In this document: in pieces, positions 42,934 to 53,712 of the stretch
How the letters are laid out: the number at the start of each line of letters is the position of its first letter
Position numbering within the stretch: the first letter of the stretch is position 1
The notes under the pieces: model-generated
Databases searched by the model: none
The model's input: only the letters and a program-made list of their open reading frames with translations
What the model was told of the DNA's origin: nothing
Made by a program: the position numbers and the translations under genes
Source of the DNA: Vreelandella subterranea
GTDB taxonomy: Bacteria; Pseudomonadota; Gammaproteobacteria; Pseudomonadales; Halomonadaceae
Direction of reading: 5' to 3'
NCBI RefSeq assembly: GCF_900111305.1
Contig: NZ_FOGS01000011.1
Location: forward strand, 62,001-126,000
Length of the DNA stretch: 64,000 nt

Positions 42934-44274
42934 TTAGTCGTTGAGCGAAACCGCTGCTTCTACCAACCCGGCAAGGTTGAAACGCTCTGGCAATTTACCG
43001 GCGACGGCAAGCTCCACGCGCTCGGCCACGGCATCCAGCGCCACCTGCTCCAGCACTTCACCGGCAAACGCCAGTGTCAGCAAACCGCGAGCGGTCGCTT
43101 CGTCGATTCCCCGGGTGCGCAATGCGTAGATGGCTTCTTCATCGAGCTGGCCGGTGGTCGTGCCGTGGGAGCACTTGACGTCGTCCGCGTAGATTTCGAG
43201 CTCAGGCTTGGCGTCGATGTGAGCACGGTCGGAAAGCAACAGGTTCTGGTTGCTCTGGAAACCTTCTATCTTCTGGCTGTCGCGTTTGACATATACCTTG
43301 CCGTTAAACACGCCGTGGGCACGGTCATCCAGAATGCCCTTGTAGTTCTCGTTGGAGAACGTCAGCGGCGCATTATGATTGACCTTGGTGTGATTATCGA
43401 CGTGCTGGCGACCCTGGCCGAAGAACAGCCCGAGGAAATTGGTTTCAGCCCCCTGGCCGTTCAAATCACTGATCAGGTCGTTACGCACCAGCGCACCGCC
43501 CAGATTCAAGTTGTAGGAGCTATACCGGGTATCGCGGCCTTGCTCGACATGGATACTGGCCACGTGCATATCGCCCAGCGGTGCTTCCTGAAGCTTGTAG
43601 TGGTTCAGAATCGCACCACGGTCCAGCATCAGCTCAGCCACCACGTTGGTGAAATTCGTGGCATCGGTTTGACCGGCGTAATGTTCGATCAGCGTCGCTT
43701 CGCTGCGGCTACCCGCTTCTACCAGAATACGCGGATGGCTCATCACTGGCGTACCGGCACGGGAAAGGAATTGCAGCAGAATGGGCTTTTCAACCACTGT
43801 CCCCGGCGCGATGCGTACCACGGCACCTTCTTCCATAAACGCCGTATTGAGTGCCGCGAAGGCGGAAAAATCCACGCTTGTCAGACGACCCAACGGCCCG
43901 CCAACGGCTTCATGATTGTCGGTCAGCGCCTTGGACAGCGGCAGCACCTGAACGCTATCGGGCAGTGCCTCCAGATCAGACAGCGCTGATGAAAACACGC
44001 CGTCGACAAACGTCAGCCGGTAGGCATCCAGGGGCAGCGTCAATGCGGCTGCCTGGGCCTGGGAGAACTCGGCACTTTCCGCCAGGGCAAAATTGCCCTG
44101 GGCAATAGAGCGAACATCGGTGTATTTCCACTCTTCATCACGGCGCGTGGGAAAGCCAACGGCCTCGAAGCGTGCCGCGCCAGCCTGACGGCGAGCCGCG
44201 ATCCAGGTCGGCTCAGCGTCGCGCTGTTGGCTACGCGCGTTCAGCGTGTCCAAAAACGTTTGCGTATCGCTCAT
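42934..44274 (-). CDS. sufD: Fe-S scaffold component SufD
   Basis: Scaffold subunit of 446 residues that pairs with SufB and SufC. It has the long beta-helix core and the C-terminal SHGTTTGQLDEEAIYALRTR segment typical of SufB/SufD. GAGGAG precedes ATG 44274, which overlaps the sufC stop in ATGA. Confidence 0.94.
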   Translation of the reverse strand: MSDTQTFLDTLNARSQQRDAEPTWIAARRQAGAARFEAVGFPTRRDEEWKYTDVRSIAQGNFALAESAEFSQAQAAALTLPLDAYRLTFVDGVFSSALSDLEALPDSVQVLPLSKALTDNHEAVGGPLGRLTSVDFSAFAALNTAFMEEGAVVRIAPGTVVEKPILLQFLSRAGTPVMSHPRILVEAGSRSEATLIEHYAGQTDATNFTNVVAELMLDRGAILNHYKLQEAPLGDMHVASIHVEQGRDTRYSSYNLNLGGALVRNDLISDLNGQGAETNFLGLFFGQGRQHVDNHTKVNHNAPLTFSNENYKGILDDRAHGVFNGKVYVKRDSQKIEGFQSNQNLLLSDRAHIDAKPELEIYADDVKCSHGTTTGQLDEEAIYALRTRGIDEATARGLLTLAFAGEVLEQVALDAVAERVELAVAGKLPERFNLAGLVEAAVSLND

Positions 44275-45020
44275 GCCGCAGACTCCTCAATGCCTTCGTA
44301 CCCGTTGGCTTCCAGCTCTTTGGCAAGCTCTGCATCGCCGGTTTTGACAATGCGCCCGTCGACCAGAACGTGAACCTTGTCCGGGACGATGTAATCGAGC
44401 AGGCGCTGGTAGTGGGTCACCAGCAGAATCGCGCGGTCTTGGGCGCGCAGGCTGTTGACCCCGTCGGCAACGACTTTCATGGCGTCGATATCAAGCCCCG
44501 AGTCAATCTCGTCAAGCATGGCGAGCTTGGGTTGCAGCACCAGCATTTGCAGAATTTCGTTGCGCTTCTTCTCGCCGCCAGAAAAGCCTTCGTTGACCGC
44601 ACGCTGCAAAAAGCTGGCATCCATCTTCATCAGGCCAAGCTTCTCTTTCACCAGCTTCATGAACTCAGGTGCAGGCAACTCGTCTTCACCACGCGCGGCA
44701 CGCTGGGCGTTGAGGGCGGCTTTGAGCAGGTAGATATTTTTTACCCCGGGAATTTCGACCGGGTACTGGAAACCCAACAGCAGGCCTGCCTGGGCACGCT
44801 CTTCGATTTCCATTTCCAGCACGTCCTGACCCTTGAAGGTAATGCTGCCCTGGGTGACCTCGTAGCCATCCTTGCCCGCAATTACCGCCGACAGCGTGGA
44901 TTTACCCGCGCCGTTAGGGCCCATCAGCGCATGCACTTCGCCCTCGTTGATTGTCAGGCTGAGGCCTTTGAGAATCTCGCTGCCTTCGACGGTGACGTGT
45001 AAATCTTTAACTTCCAACAT
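44271..45020 (-). CDS. sufC: Fe-S assembly ATPase SufC
   Basis: ABC-type ATPase of 249 residues that drives the SufBCD scaffold. Walker A is GPNGAGKST (about 35-43), the signature is FSGGEKKRNEILQM, and Walker B is LAMLDEIDSGLD. It is soluble and needs no membrane partner. AAGGG precedes ATG 45020. A 72-base gap separates it from sufB. Confidence 0.95.
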   Translation of the reverse strand: MLEVKDLHVTVEGSEILKGLSLTINEGEVHALMGPNGAGKSTLSAVIAGKDGYEVTQGSITFKGQDVLEMEIEERAQAGLLLGFQYPVEIPGVKNIYLLKAALNAQRAARGEDELPAPEFMKLVKEKLGLMKMDASFLQRAVNEGFSGGEKKRNEILQMLVLQPKLAMLDEIDSGLDIDAMKVVADGVNSLRAQDRAILLVTHYQRLLDYIVPDKVHVLVDGRIVKTGDAELAKELEANGYEGIEESAA

Positions 45021-45092
45021 AGTAAAAACCCTTCAAATGCTTACAGATCGCTTACGCGACGCTCATAAAAGTTGTCTGGTACCGTGGCGCGC

Positions 45093-46535
45093 TTAGCCTA
45101 CCGCGCCTTCCAGTGTCACGTTCAGGAGCGCTTCGGCCTCGACCGCGAACTCCATCGGCAATTCCTGGAACACGTCCTTGCAGAAGCCGTTAACGATCAT
45201 GCTGACCGCGTCTTCCTCGGTGATACCCCGGCTCTGGCAGTAGAACAGCTGGTCTTCACCAATTTTGGACGTGGTCGCTTCGTGTTCAATCTTGGCCGTG
45301 CTGTTACCTATTTCCTGGTACGGGAAGGTATGCGCACCTGACTTGTCACCTATCAGCAGCGAGTCGCACTGGGTAAAGTTACGGGCTCCTTTGGCGCGCG
45401 GGCCGATTTTCACCAGACCCCGGTAGGACTGGTCGCTCTTACCGGCAGAGATACCCTTGGCGACGATATAGGACCGGGTGCCCTCGCCGATGTGGATCAT
45501 CTTGGTACCGGTATCGGCCTGCTGGCGGCCGTTAGTCACGGCGACAGAATAGAACTCGCCGATACTGTCTTTACCGCGTAGCACGCAGGAGGGGTACTTC
45601 CAGGTGATGGCTGATCCGGTTTCAACCTGGGTCCAGCTGATCCGCGAACGCGCGCCGCGGCATTCGCCACGCTTGGTCACGAAGTTGTAAATACCGCCCT
45701 TGCCGTCTTCATCGCCGGGATACCAGTTCTGGACCGTGGAATACTTGATATAGGCATCGTCCAGTGCGACAAGCTCTACCACCGCCGCGTGCAGCTGGTT
45801 TTCGTCGCGCATCGGCGCGGTGCAGCCTTCCAGATAGGAAACCTGAGCCCGGCTTTCACAGATGATCAGCGTACGCTCGAACTGGCCGGTGTTGGCCGCA
45901 TTGATACGGAAGTAGGTCGACAGCTCCATCGGGCAGGTCACGCCTTCCGGCACGAAGACAAAGGACCCGTCGGTGAACACGGCAGAGTTCAACGCCGCAA
46001 AATAGTTGTCGTTTTGTGGCACCACGGTCCCCAGGTACTGTTTAACCAGTTCCGGGTAGTCACGGATCGCCTCAGAGATCGAACAGAAGATGACACCGGC
46101 CTCGGCGAGCTGCTTCTTGAAGGTGGTGGCCACCGATACCGAGTCGAACACGGCATCTACCGCAACACCGGCAAGCGCTGCCCGCTCATGCAGCGGAATG
46201 CCCAGTTTCTCGTAGGTTTCCAGTAGCTTGGGATCGACTTCGTCGAGGCTCTGGGGACGATCTTCGGGACGCTTCGGTGCACTGAAGTAGGAAATCGACT
46301 GGTAATCGATCGGCGGATAATTCAGGTGCGCCCAGGAAGGCTCTTTCATTTCCTGCCATTTGTGGAACGCCTCCAAGCGCCACTCCAGCATCCACTCCGG
46401 CTCACCTTTCTTTTTGGAGATAAAGGCGATGGTGTTTTCGTCCAGGCCAGGTGGCAGGGTGTCGCTTTCGATATCTGTTACAAAGCCTTCTTTGTAATCG
46501 CGACGAACCAACTGTTCCATTTCTTCGGTTGCCAT
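45093..46535 (-). CDS. sufB: Fe-S scaffold component SufB
   Basis: Main scaffold subunit of 480 residues on which clusters are built. Conserved segments include [40 protein letters not shown] and the C-terminal [23 protein letters not shown] 46535 is favoured over 46541 because GGAGGG lies 8 bases from the former and only 2 from the latter. It follows the Rrf2 regulator by 79 bases. Confidence 0.94.
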   Translation of the reverse strand: MATEEMEQLVRRDYKEGFVTDIESDTLPPGLDENTIAFISKKKGEPEWMLEWRLEAFHKWQEMKEPSWAHLNYPPIDYQSISYFSAPKRPEDRPQSLDEVDPKLLETYEKLGIPLHERAALAGVAVDAVFDSVSVATTFKKQLAEAGVIFCSISEAIRDYPELVKQYLGTVVPQNDNYFAALNSAVFTDGSFVFVPEGVTCPMELSTYFRINAANTGQFERTLIICESRAQVSYLEGCTAPMRDENQLHAAVVELVALDDAYIKYSTVQNWYPGDEDGKGGIYNFVTKRGECRGARSRISWTQVETGSAITWKYPSCVLRGKDSIGEFYSVAVTNGRQQADTGTKMIHIGEGTRSYIVAKGISAGKSDQSYRGLVKIGPRAKGARNFTQCDSLLIGDKSGAHTFPYQEIGNSTAKIEHEATTSKIGEDQLFYCQSRGITEEDAVSMIVNGFCKDVFQELPMEFAVEAEALLNVTLEGAVG

Positions 46536-46614
46536 GGTCATACCCTCCGGGCAGTTGGGTGGCGAGGTTAGCTCGCCGTCAATAAGAGATAAGTGCCTGT
46601 ATCGGTCATGCTGA

Positions 46615-47079
46615 TCATGCGGTAGCTGCCGATAGACTTATGCTTTGAATTGGTAGCTGTACGGGTAGCTTGATCGGTGTGGTGTCGGCCAAATGTGCAA
46701 GCGTCACGCTTTCAAGCAGTGTGCGAATGGCGAGCGATACGCGCTGCCAGTTGTCCGCCACACCACAGGTGGCCACGAGCTCGCAGTCACCTTCCGCCTG
46801 GCTGCACTCGGTCATTGCCACAGGGCCTTCAATGGCAGAGATAATGTCTGCCGCCGAAATCTGGGAGGCAGGCCGGGCAAGCCGGTAGCCGCCCTGGGCG
46901 CCGCGCTGTGACTCAAGAAGTCCTGCTTTCACCAGCATTTTGAGCGTTTTGCTTACCGTCGGATGAGGCAGCTGCACCGCATCGGCCAGGTCTGCCGCCG
47001 CATGTGACGCCTGTGACTGACGGGCAATCTGCGCCATGACCACGGCGGCATAGTCTGTCAGCCGGGAAAGCTTAAGCAT
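46615..47079 (-). CDS. Rrf2-family SUF operon regulator
   Basis: Protein of 154 residues. The N-terminal [20 protein letters not shown] is an Rrf2 winged helix, and three cysteines in [18 protein letters not shown] probably bind an Fe-S cluster. It belongs to the SUF-system regulator subgroup found ahead of sufBCDS. ATG 47079 has GGGAG upstream. As first gene of the operon it probably represses its own transcription when cluster supply is sufficient, through the palindrome at 47115-47126. Confidence 0.9.
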   Translation of the reverse strand: MLKLSRLTDYAAVVMAQIARQSQASHAAADLADAVQLPHPTVSKTLKMLVKAGLLESQRGAQGGYRLARPASQISAADIISAIEGPVAMTECSQAEGDCELVATCGVADNWQRVSLAIRTLLESVTLAHLADTTPIKLPVQLPIQSISLSAATA

Positions 47080-47114
47080 GTCGACTCCCATTAGCCATTG
47101 CATTTGGCCTATCC

Positions 47115-47126
47115 ACTCAATTGAGT
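47115..47126. promoter_or_regulatory. Palindromic operator at the suf transcription start
   Basis: ACTCAATTGAGT, a perfect 12-bp palindrome, positioned from about -3 to +9 relative to the start predicted from the promoter at 47130-47158. This is where a repressor such as the adjacent Rrf2 protein would be expected to bind. Confidence 0.6.
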
Positions 47127-47129
47127 ACC

Positions 47130-47158
47130 ATTTTAGTCCTGTATAAATTTGATGTGAA
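47130..47158 (-). promoter_or_regulatory. Sigma-70 promoter of the suf operon
   Basis: On the minus strand TTCACA (47158-47153) and TAAAAT (47135-47130) each match consensus at five of six positions with an ideal 17-bp spacer. It lies about 50 bp upstream of the Rrf2 start codon. Confidence 0.7.
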
Positions 47159-47221
47159 GCCCTTCTGCAAATTCCTTATCAAATAGCGCAATTTCCTGAC
47201 ACGTTCGCCGCTGATAACATC

Positions 47222-47240
47222 AAAAAAGCTAATCATTATC
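47222..47240. promoter_or_regulatory. Fur-box-like sequence upstream of suf
   Basis: The window matches the 19-bp Fur consensus at 14 positions, with an unbroken run on the minus strand reading GATAATGAT. It is 64 bp upstream of the suf -35 box, so it may serve a second promoter or act at a distance. Confidence 0.5.
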
Positions 47241-47281
47241 ATTCAATGAAACTATCAGACTGCTGGGCGAGATGCTGCGCG

Positions 47282-47309
47282 AAAAAACCCGCGAGGATTT
47301 CGCGGGTTT
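47282..47309 (-). terminator. Rho-independent terminator of the DCC-PEBP transcript
   Basis: On the minus strand AAACCCGCGA pairs with TCGCGGGTTT around a five-base loop and is followed by a T run. It lies 49 bases past the PEBP gene stop. Confidence 0.85.
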
Positions 47310-47357
47310 CATCAGAGAACGAGGGGAAAATGATCGTCCCCTGTTGCCGTGGCAGCG

Positions 47358-47834
47358 TCAATCGCGCTGATAGGTGCCGACCAGTCGGTTCATGCCTAAC
47401 AGGTTTGGCTCGATTTCACGCAGCAACTCGTTGAGTGTCAGCCCTTCGGGCAAGGCCGTTTGATGGTCAAGCGCCAGCACCCAAAAATAATAATAATGCG
47501 TACCATGGCCTTCTGGCGGCATGGGGCCACCATACCCCTGGTTGCCGAAGTCATTGGCACCGGCGGTGCCCAGCGCCGTATTTTCACTCAGCTCGTTGAG
47601 ATCGCCCGGCAGGTTATACAGCACCCAATGAACAAACCCGTAGGTGCCGTCTTTAACCAGCGGCGCATCGGGGTCGTGGCAAACAACGGCGAAACCCTTG
47701 GTACCCTCGGGTGCGCCCTGCCAAGCCAGTGCAGGCGATACATCATCTTGCTCGGCACTATGCTTTGCGGGAATCGCTTGATGATTCGCAAAGGCACTGC
47801 TGGTTACCTGCATTGAAGATAGAGCAAACGCCAT
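47358..47834 (-). CDS. YbhB/YbcL-type PEBP protein
   Basis: Small phosphatidylethanolamine-binding-like protein of 158 residues. The anion-site motifs are VVCHDPDAPLV and GHGTHYYYFWVLALD, and AWQGAPEGTKGFA precedes them. AAGGAG precedes ATG 47834; an earlier in-frame start at 47915 lacks a ribosome site. Bacterial PEBPs have no settled function. It follows the DCC gene by 86 bases and ends at a terminator. Confidence 0.9.
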   Translation of the reverse strand: MAFALSSMQVTSSAFANHQAIPAKHSAEQDDVSPALAWQGAPEGTKGFAVVCHDPDAPLVKDGTYGFVHWVLYNLPGDLNELSENTALGTAGANDFGNQGYGGPMPPEGHGTHYYYFWVLALDHQTALPEGLTLNELLREIEPNLLGMNRLVGTYQRD

Positions 47835-47920
47835 ATTTCTCTCCTTGATCTTCCAGTGAGAAGTGCCAAAAGCCTTGTCGAAAAGCGCAGCGTTGTCAAT
47901 GTCATCAGGTGACAAGCCCT

Positions 47921-48298
47921 TTACTGGGGCGGCCAGCGACCTTCACGCTTCAAGCGTTTCTCCACCCAGTGATCGTAGTAACGGCGCAACGCCTGCTTGA
48001 TGCCAGGCAAACCGATCAACCATGCCGCGGGATAAAATAACGGTATCCGCTGCATGAGTAACCGATAGGCATCAATACCCTCAATCATGCGCCCGTCACT
48101 CAGCTCAATATGCAGCGATCGCAAGGCAGCTTCCGGCGCTATTCCCTTGTCGCGCAGGCGTTGCTGATGCTCGGTCACACCGAACCAGTCAATATCCCTG
48201 GCGCGCTTACCTGCCCAGCGCTCAAAGCGCCGTCGATCTTTGCGGCAGCCAGGGCAGATCGCATCGTAATACACGTTGATCATGGCATTCGTGGGCAT
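47921..48298 (-). CDS. DCC-family thiol-disulfide oxidoreductase (DUF393)
   Basis: Protein of 125 residues beginning MPTNAMINVYYDAICPGCRK. The CPGC pair (Cys15, Cys18) near the N-terminus and the later IEGIDAYRLLMQRIPLFYP segment define the DUF393/DCC family. A redox role is assumed from the CxxC motif. It diverges from the flavodoxin-like gene across 78 bases. Confidence 0.88.
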   Translation of the reverse strand: MPTNAMINVYYDAICPGCRKDRRRFERWAGKRARDIDWFGVTEHQQRLRDKGIAPEAALRSLHIELSDGRMIEGIDAYRLLMQRIPLFYPAAWLIGLPGIKQALRRYYDHWVEKRLKREGRWPPQ

Positions 48299-48376
48299 AT
48301 AGGCTCTTGGAACAGGTGGATAGTTAGTGTGGCATGTTGCTGCAACGACGCAAACCTCATCCCCACAGGTTACCTC

Positions 48377-48838
48377 ATGAAACAGCTACTCATCGTTGCC
48401 CATACTCCTTCATCGAACACCCAGGCGCTCAGCGATGCAGCTTATCGTGGTGCGACACACACCGACCTTGAAAACGTGCGCTGCGTGGTCAAGACCCCTT
48501 TCGAGGCTGGTCCTGACGATGTACTGGCCTGCGATGGCATCCTGCTTGGCACTACGGAAAACCTGGGTTATATGAGCGGTGCGCTCAAGGATTTTTTCGA
48601 TCGCAGCTACTACGGCGTCATAGAGGAAAAACAGGGCCTACCTTGTGCCCTATACATTCGTGCCGGGCTTGACGGGACCGGCACACGACGAGCGGTGGAA
48701 AGCATCGTTTCCGGCCTGCGCTGGCGGTGGGTACAGCCACCCCTCATCCTGCAGGGAAGATGGCAGGAGGACTTTGCCGCTCAGGTGGAGGAGTTGGGGC
48801 TCTATTTAGCGTTCAGCCTGGATAATGGCATTGTATAA
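48377..48838 (+). CDS. Flavodoxin-like NAD(P)H-dependent oxidoreductase
   Basis: Protein of 153 residues. The N-terminal LLIVAHTPSSNTQALSDAAY is the FMN phosphate-binding loop, and LLGTTENLGYMSGALKDFFD is the isoalloxazine-binding region of flavodoxin-fold reductases. The substrate is unknown. Only a weak ribosome site precedes ATG 48377. Confidence 0.82.
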   Translation: MKQLLIVAHTPSSNTQALSDAAYRGATHTDLENVRCVVKTPFEAGPDDVLACDGILLGTTENLGYMSGALKDFFDRSYYGVIEEKQGLPCALYIRAGLDGTGTRRAVESIVSGLRWRWVQPPLILQGRWQEDFAAQVEELGLYLAFSLDNGIV

Positions 48839-48952
48839 CGCTGCAAAGCCTGCCTTACTATAAAAAAGCATGTCATGCTGGTCGTATCATATAGATACCT
48901 TCACCACCGCCGGTGTGCTTACCATTACAATGTCTACATTCAGGTAGCTACT

Positions 48953-50041
48953 ATGCACAACGTCATCGCCTTTTATGATGATCGTGTACTTGCCCACGAA
49001 CCCAACATCGACGCCGATTTTTTACCTGACAGGATCGACAAGCGAATACGCAACCTACTCGACGGACTGCCAGTTCCCTGGAAATACCCCGAACATCCAG
49101 GGCGGCTAGGCGCTATTCAACAGTTGCTTAAAAAATCCCCCATTGATGGGCTGATAATCGAAGGCGGCAAAGCCGCCACCCATGAGCAGTTAGCACGGGT
49201 ACACACGACCTCCTACCTAAGCGACATTTTTAGCTTACGGGGTAAAAATGCCTGGCTGGATGTGGATACCACAGCGGTATCACCCGGCAGCGTCGATGCG
49301 GCAGAAGTGGCAGCCGGAACAGCCATTGCCGCTGTCGAAGCCGTCATGGAAAAACGCACCAAGAGCGCGTTTGCCCTCATCAGACCGCCTGGCCACCATG
49401 CTGAACCCGTTCGTGCTCGAGGCTTTTGTTTATTTAACAATGTCGCGGTTGCTGCAGCCCATGCGCGAAGCGCCCTGGGCTGTGAACGCGTACTGATCGT
49501 TGATTGGGATGCTCACCACGGCAATGGCACCCAGGATATTTTTTGGGCCGAGCCCGATGTCATGTTTTTCGACATACACCGCGCCGCGCCTTTTTACCCT
49601 GGTTCAGGCCACCTGGATGAGGTTGGTGCCGGCCTCGGCGAAGGCACCACCATCAATGTTCCACTGCCTGCCGGCGCCGGCGACGAGGCCTTCCTCAAGG
49701 CGTTCCGCGACATTCTGGCACCGGCGGCTGCGTGGTTTAAACCGGATATTATTCTCGTCTCCGCCGGGTTTGATCCGCACTGGCACGACTTGGCACTCAA
49801 TGTCTCCTACGACGGGTTTGGCGCACTAACCGGCTTTCTACAACAGTTGGCTGAGCAACACTGCGATGGCCGCCTGGTCTTCGTACTGGAAGGGGGTTAT
49901 AACCTGGAATCGCTGGCTAACGGCACGCGAGCCGTCCTTGCGGTACTCGCAGGCAATACCGTACCGGTGCCCGATACCTGCGGTATTGCCGAAGTCCAAG
50001 CGGCAGCGGATTTTCACCGCACGGCATTTCAGTCTGAATAG
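48953..50041 (+). CDS. Histone-deacetylase-like amidohydrolase
   Basis: Zinc hydrolase of 362 residues in the HDAC / acetylpolyamine amidohydrolase superfamily. Motifs are RPPGHHAEP (general-base histidines), RGFCLFNNVAVAA, the zinc-binding DWDAHHGNGTQ and SAGFDPHWHD. Substrates could be acetyl-lysine in proteins or acetylated polyamines. ATG 48953 is preferred; in-frame sequence back to 48875 lacks family similarity. A perfect palindromic terminator follows. Confidence 0.88.
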   Translation: MHNVIAFYDDRVLAHEPNIDADFLPDRIDKRIRNLLDGLPVPWKYPEHPGRLGAIQQLLKKSPIDGLIIEGGKAATHEQLARVHTTSYLSDIFSLRGKNAWLDVDTTAVSPGSVDAAEVAAGTAIAAVEAVMEKRTKSAFALIRPPGHHAEPVRARGFCLFNNVAVAAAHARSALGCERVLIVDWDAHHGNGTQDIFWAEPDVMFFDIHRAAPFYPGSGHLDEVGAGLGEGTTINVPLPAGAGDEAFLKAFRDILAPAAAWFKPDIILVSAGFDPHWHDLALNVSYDGFGALTGFLQQLAEQHCDGRLVFVLEGGYNLESLANGTRAVLAVLAGNTVPVPDTCGIAEVQAAADFHRTAFQSE

Positions 50042-50068
50042 CCTCTTCTAAAATAGGGCTTCGCAAAT

Positions 50069-50098
50069 AAAAACGGCACCTCATGAGGTGCCGTTTTT
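50069..50098. terminator. Perfect palindromic bidirectional terminator
   Basis: A 30-base perfect palindrome with A5 at one end, T5 at the other and a GC-rich core (CGGCACCTC/GAGGTGCCG). It can terminate both the amidohydrolase transcript (plus) and fadBA (minus), which converge here. Confidence 0.9.
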
Positions 50099-50121
50099 AC
50101 TATCTGACGGGGACCGCGTGG

Positions 50122-51324
<1,203 letters not shown>

Positions 51325-53502
51325 TTAGGCCTGGGCGCCAGCGGCATAGAAAGACTCATTGTTTTCAGCCATTTGACGTAGCTTGTCGGTAGGCGCGTAG
51401 AGCGGCCCCAGCTCCTCGGCCAAGCCCTCGGCCAGCTTGACGAATTCGGCCACGCCCATGGCATCGATGTAGCGCAGTGCGCCACCGCGGAACGGCGGGA
51501 AGCCGATACCGTAAATCAGCGCCATGTCGGCTTCGGCAGGCGTCTCGACAATCCCGTCTTCCAGGCAGCGAACGGTCTCCAGGCACAGCGGCACCATCAT
51601 GCGGGCAATGATGTCCTCGTCGGAAAACTCCTTGTGCTCTTTGACGACCTCTTTGACCAAGGCGTAAGCCTGATCGTCGCTGACTTTCTTGGGCTTACCT
51701 TTCTTGTCCTCTTCGTAGGCGTAAAAGCCCTTGTCATTCTTCTGGCCAAGGCGCTCGTTGTCGTACATGACCTGGATGGCGGTCTTGCCATCCCGCGCCA
51801 TACGATCGGGGAAGCCTTCGGCCATGACCTCATTGGCGTGAACCGCCGTATCCATGCCGACCACGTCAAGCAGATAGGCAGGGCCCATGGGCCAGCCAAA
51901 TTTCTCCATGACTTTGTCGACCTGCTGGAAGTCGGCGCCTTGCTCGACAAGTAAGCTAAAGCCACCGAAGTAAGGGAACAGCACCCGGTTGACCAGGAAC
52001 CCAGGGCAGTCGTTGACCACGATCGGCGTCTTGCCCATGGCCCGCGCGTAGGCGACTGTGGCGGCCACCGCGGCATCCGAGGTTTTCTCGCCGCGGATCA
52101 CTTCCACCAGCGGCATGCGGTGCACCGGGTTGAAGAAGTGCATACCGCAGAAGTTTTCCGGACGCTTCAGGTTCTTGGCCAGGCGGTTGATCGAAATGGT
52201 CGAGGTGTTGGAAGTGAGAATGGTGTTTTCACCGACGACCCCTTCGACCTCCGTGAGCACCGCGTCTTTGACTTTCGGGTTCTCAACGACTGCTTCGACG
52301 ACCAGATCGACATTGCCGAAATCACCGTAGGAGAGCGTCGGGCGAATATTGCTAAGCTTTTCGGCCATCTGCTCGGTAGTCAGCTTGTTGCGCTCCACCT
52401 GCTTGGCAAACAGCTTGCGAGCTTCCTTGAGGCCCAGCTCGATGGCGTCATCCTTGATATCTTTCATCAGGATGGGCGTGCCTTTGGAAGCACTCTGATA
52501 GGCAATACCGCCGCCCATGATACCGGCGCCCAGCACGGCCGTTTGCTTCACCGGCTGCGCCTGCTTTTCGTACTTGCTGCCCTTTTTCTTGACCACCTGG
52601 TCGTTGAGGAACAGCCCCACCAGATTGAATGCCACGCTGCTCAGCGCCAGCTTGGCAAAGGCCTTGGCCTCGATCGCCTGGGCACGACCACGCTCCTCGC
52701 CAGCGCCCTTCTGGATCACCTTGATCGCTTCAATCGGCGCAGGATAATGCGGCCCTGCTTTGCCTGCCACATAGCCCTTGGCGGTTTCAAAGGCCATCAT
52801 CTGCTCGATGGCGTTAAGTTTGAGCGGGCTGGTCTTTTCTTCTCGACGCGCCTGATAGTCAAGCTCACCGCTGTTGGCGCGGTCGAGAATATCCAGTGCA
52901 GCGTCCTGGAGCAGCTCATGGGCAACCACCGCGTCGACGGCCCCCATCTTGAGCGCCGCATCAGCCCGATTCTCAGTGCCACCGGCAATCCATTCAATCG
53001 CGTTGTCGGCACCGATCAGCCGCGGCAGGCGCACACAGCCGCCCCAGCCCGGCAGAATGCCCAGTTTTGTTTCCGGCAGACCGATCTTGGCTTTTTCGCT
53101 CATGACGCGGAAGTCGGCGGCCAGCAGTACTTCACAGCCGCCACCCAGCGCCAGGCCATTAATCGCTGCTACCGTGGGGAAAGGCAGGTCTTCAATGGCG
53201 TTGAAGATGCCATGTACCCGATCAAGCATCTCGGCAATCTGCTCCTCGCCCTTGGAGAACATGCCGTGAAATTCGGTAATGTCGGCACCGACAATAAAGG
53301 CTTCTTTGGCACTGCCAATGACCAGCCCCTGCACCCCGGTTTCGGCCTGAAGGGCGTTGACGGCCTCTCCCAGCTCTGTCATCACTGCGCTGGACAGCTT
53401 GTTGACGGACTCATCTTTCAAATCGAAAGTGAGCATTGCGATGTCATTACCACCATGGGTGTCACGACGTTCCACCGTGATGGCATTGCCTTGATAGATC
53501 AT
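51325..53502 (-). CDS. fadB: Multifunctional fatty acid oxidation subunit FadB
   Basis: Protein of 725 residues, the usual FadB length. The N-terminal enoyl-CoA hydratase/isomerase domain (about 1-190) contains [20 protein letters not shown]. The 3-hydroxyacyl-CoA dehydrogenase domain starts with the NAD motif [13 protein letters not shown] near residue 320 and holds [19 protein letters not shown] with the catalytic His. ATG 53502 has GGAGAG upstream and starts [10 protein letters not shown], as FadB does; an open frame to 53556 is not supported. It forms an operon with fadA. Confidence 0.95.
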   Translation of the reverse strand: MIYQGNAITVERRDTHGGNDIAMLTFDLKDESVNKLSSAVMTELGEAVNALQAETGVQGLVIGSAKEAFIVGADITEFHGMFSKGEEQIAEMLDRVHGIFNAIEDLPFPTVAAINGLALGGGCEVLLAADFRVMSEKAKIGLPETKLGILPGWGGCVRLPRLIGADNAIEWIAGGTENRADAALKMGAVDAVVAHELLQDAALDILDRANSGELDYQARREEKTSPLKLNAIEQMMAFETAKGYVAGKAGPHYPAPIEAIKVIQKGAGEERGRAQAIEAKAFAKLALSSVAFNLVGLFLNDQVVKKKGSKYEKQAQPVKQTAVLGAGIMGGGIAYQSASKGTPILMKDIKDDAIELGLKEARKLFAKQVERNKLTTEQMAEKLSNIRPTLSYGDFGNVDLVVEAVVENPKVKDAVLTEVEGVVGENTILTSNTSTISINRLAKNLKRPENFCGMHFFNPVHRMPLVEVIRGEKTSDAAVAATVAYARAMGKTPIVVNDCPGFLVNRVLFPYFGGFSLLVEQGADFQQVDKVMEKFGWPMGPAYLLDVVGMDTAVHANEVMAEGFPDRMARDGKTAIQVMYDNERLGQKNDKGFYAYEEDKKGKPKKVSDDQAYALVKEVVKEHKEFSDEDIIARMMVPLCLETVRCLEDGIVETPAEADMALIYGIGFPPFRGGALRYIDAMGVAEFVKLAEGLAEELGPLYAPTDKLRQMAENNESFYAAGAQA

Positions 53503-53712
53503 CCGCGCTCTCTCCACAAGTTCGGGCGGTCCCGAGCAGCGGGACACACCTCGCATTTCATACGGTCGTTTGATTGCGTAAGCTTGGTTGAGTTACCCAA
53601 GAACGTCAAGCCCTGACTTTCGGCTAATTCCACATACCCCTTCGACCAGCGCTCCCCACCAAGCGTTCGGGCTGTTAGGATCACGACTCGTTGATCATCC
53701 GGGTTATTTGAT

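Noticed and set aside
43165-43989. A 274-codon open frame opposite sufD
   Set aside because: Antisense shadow; sufD and its neighbours are unambiguous.
47246-47434. A 62-codon plus-strand frame near the suf promoter
   Set aside because: It runs through a minus-strand terminator and into the PEBP gene, with no ribosome site.
52120-53616. A 498-codon open frame on the plus strand opposite fadB
   Set aside because: fadB is certain on the other strand. The frame has no ribosome site, no domain, and a composition rich in His, Arg and Gln typical of antisense frames in GC-rich genes.
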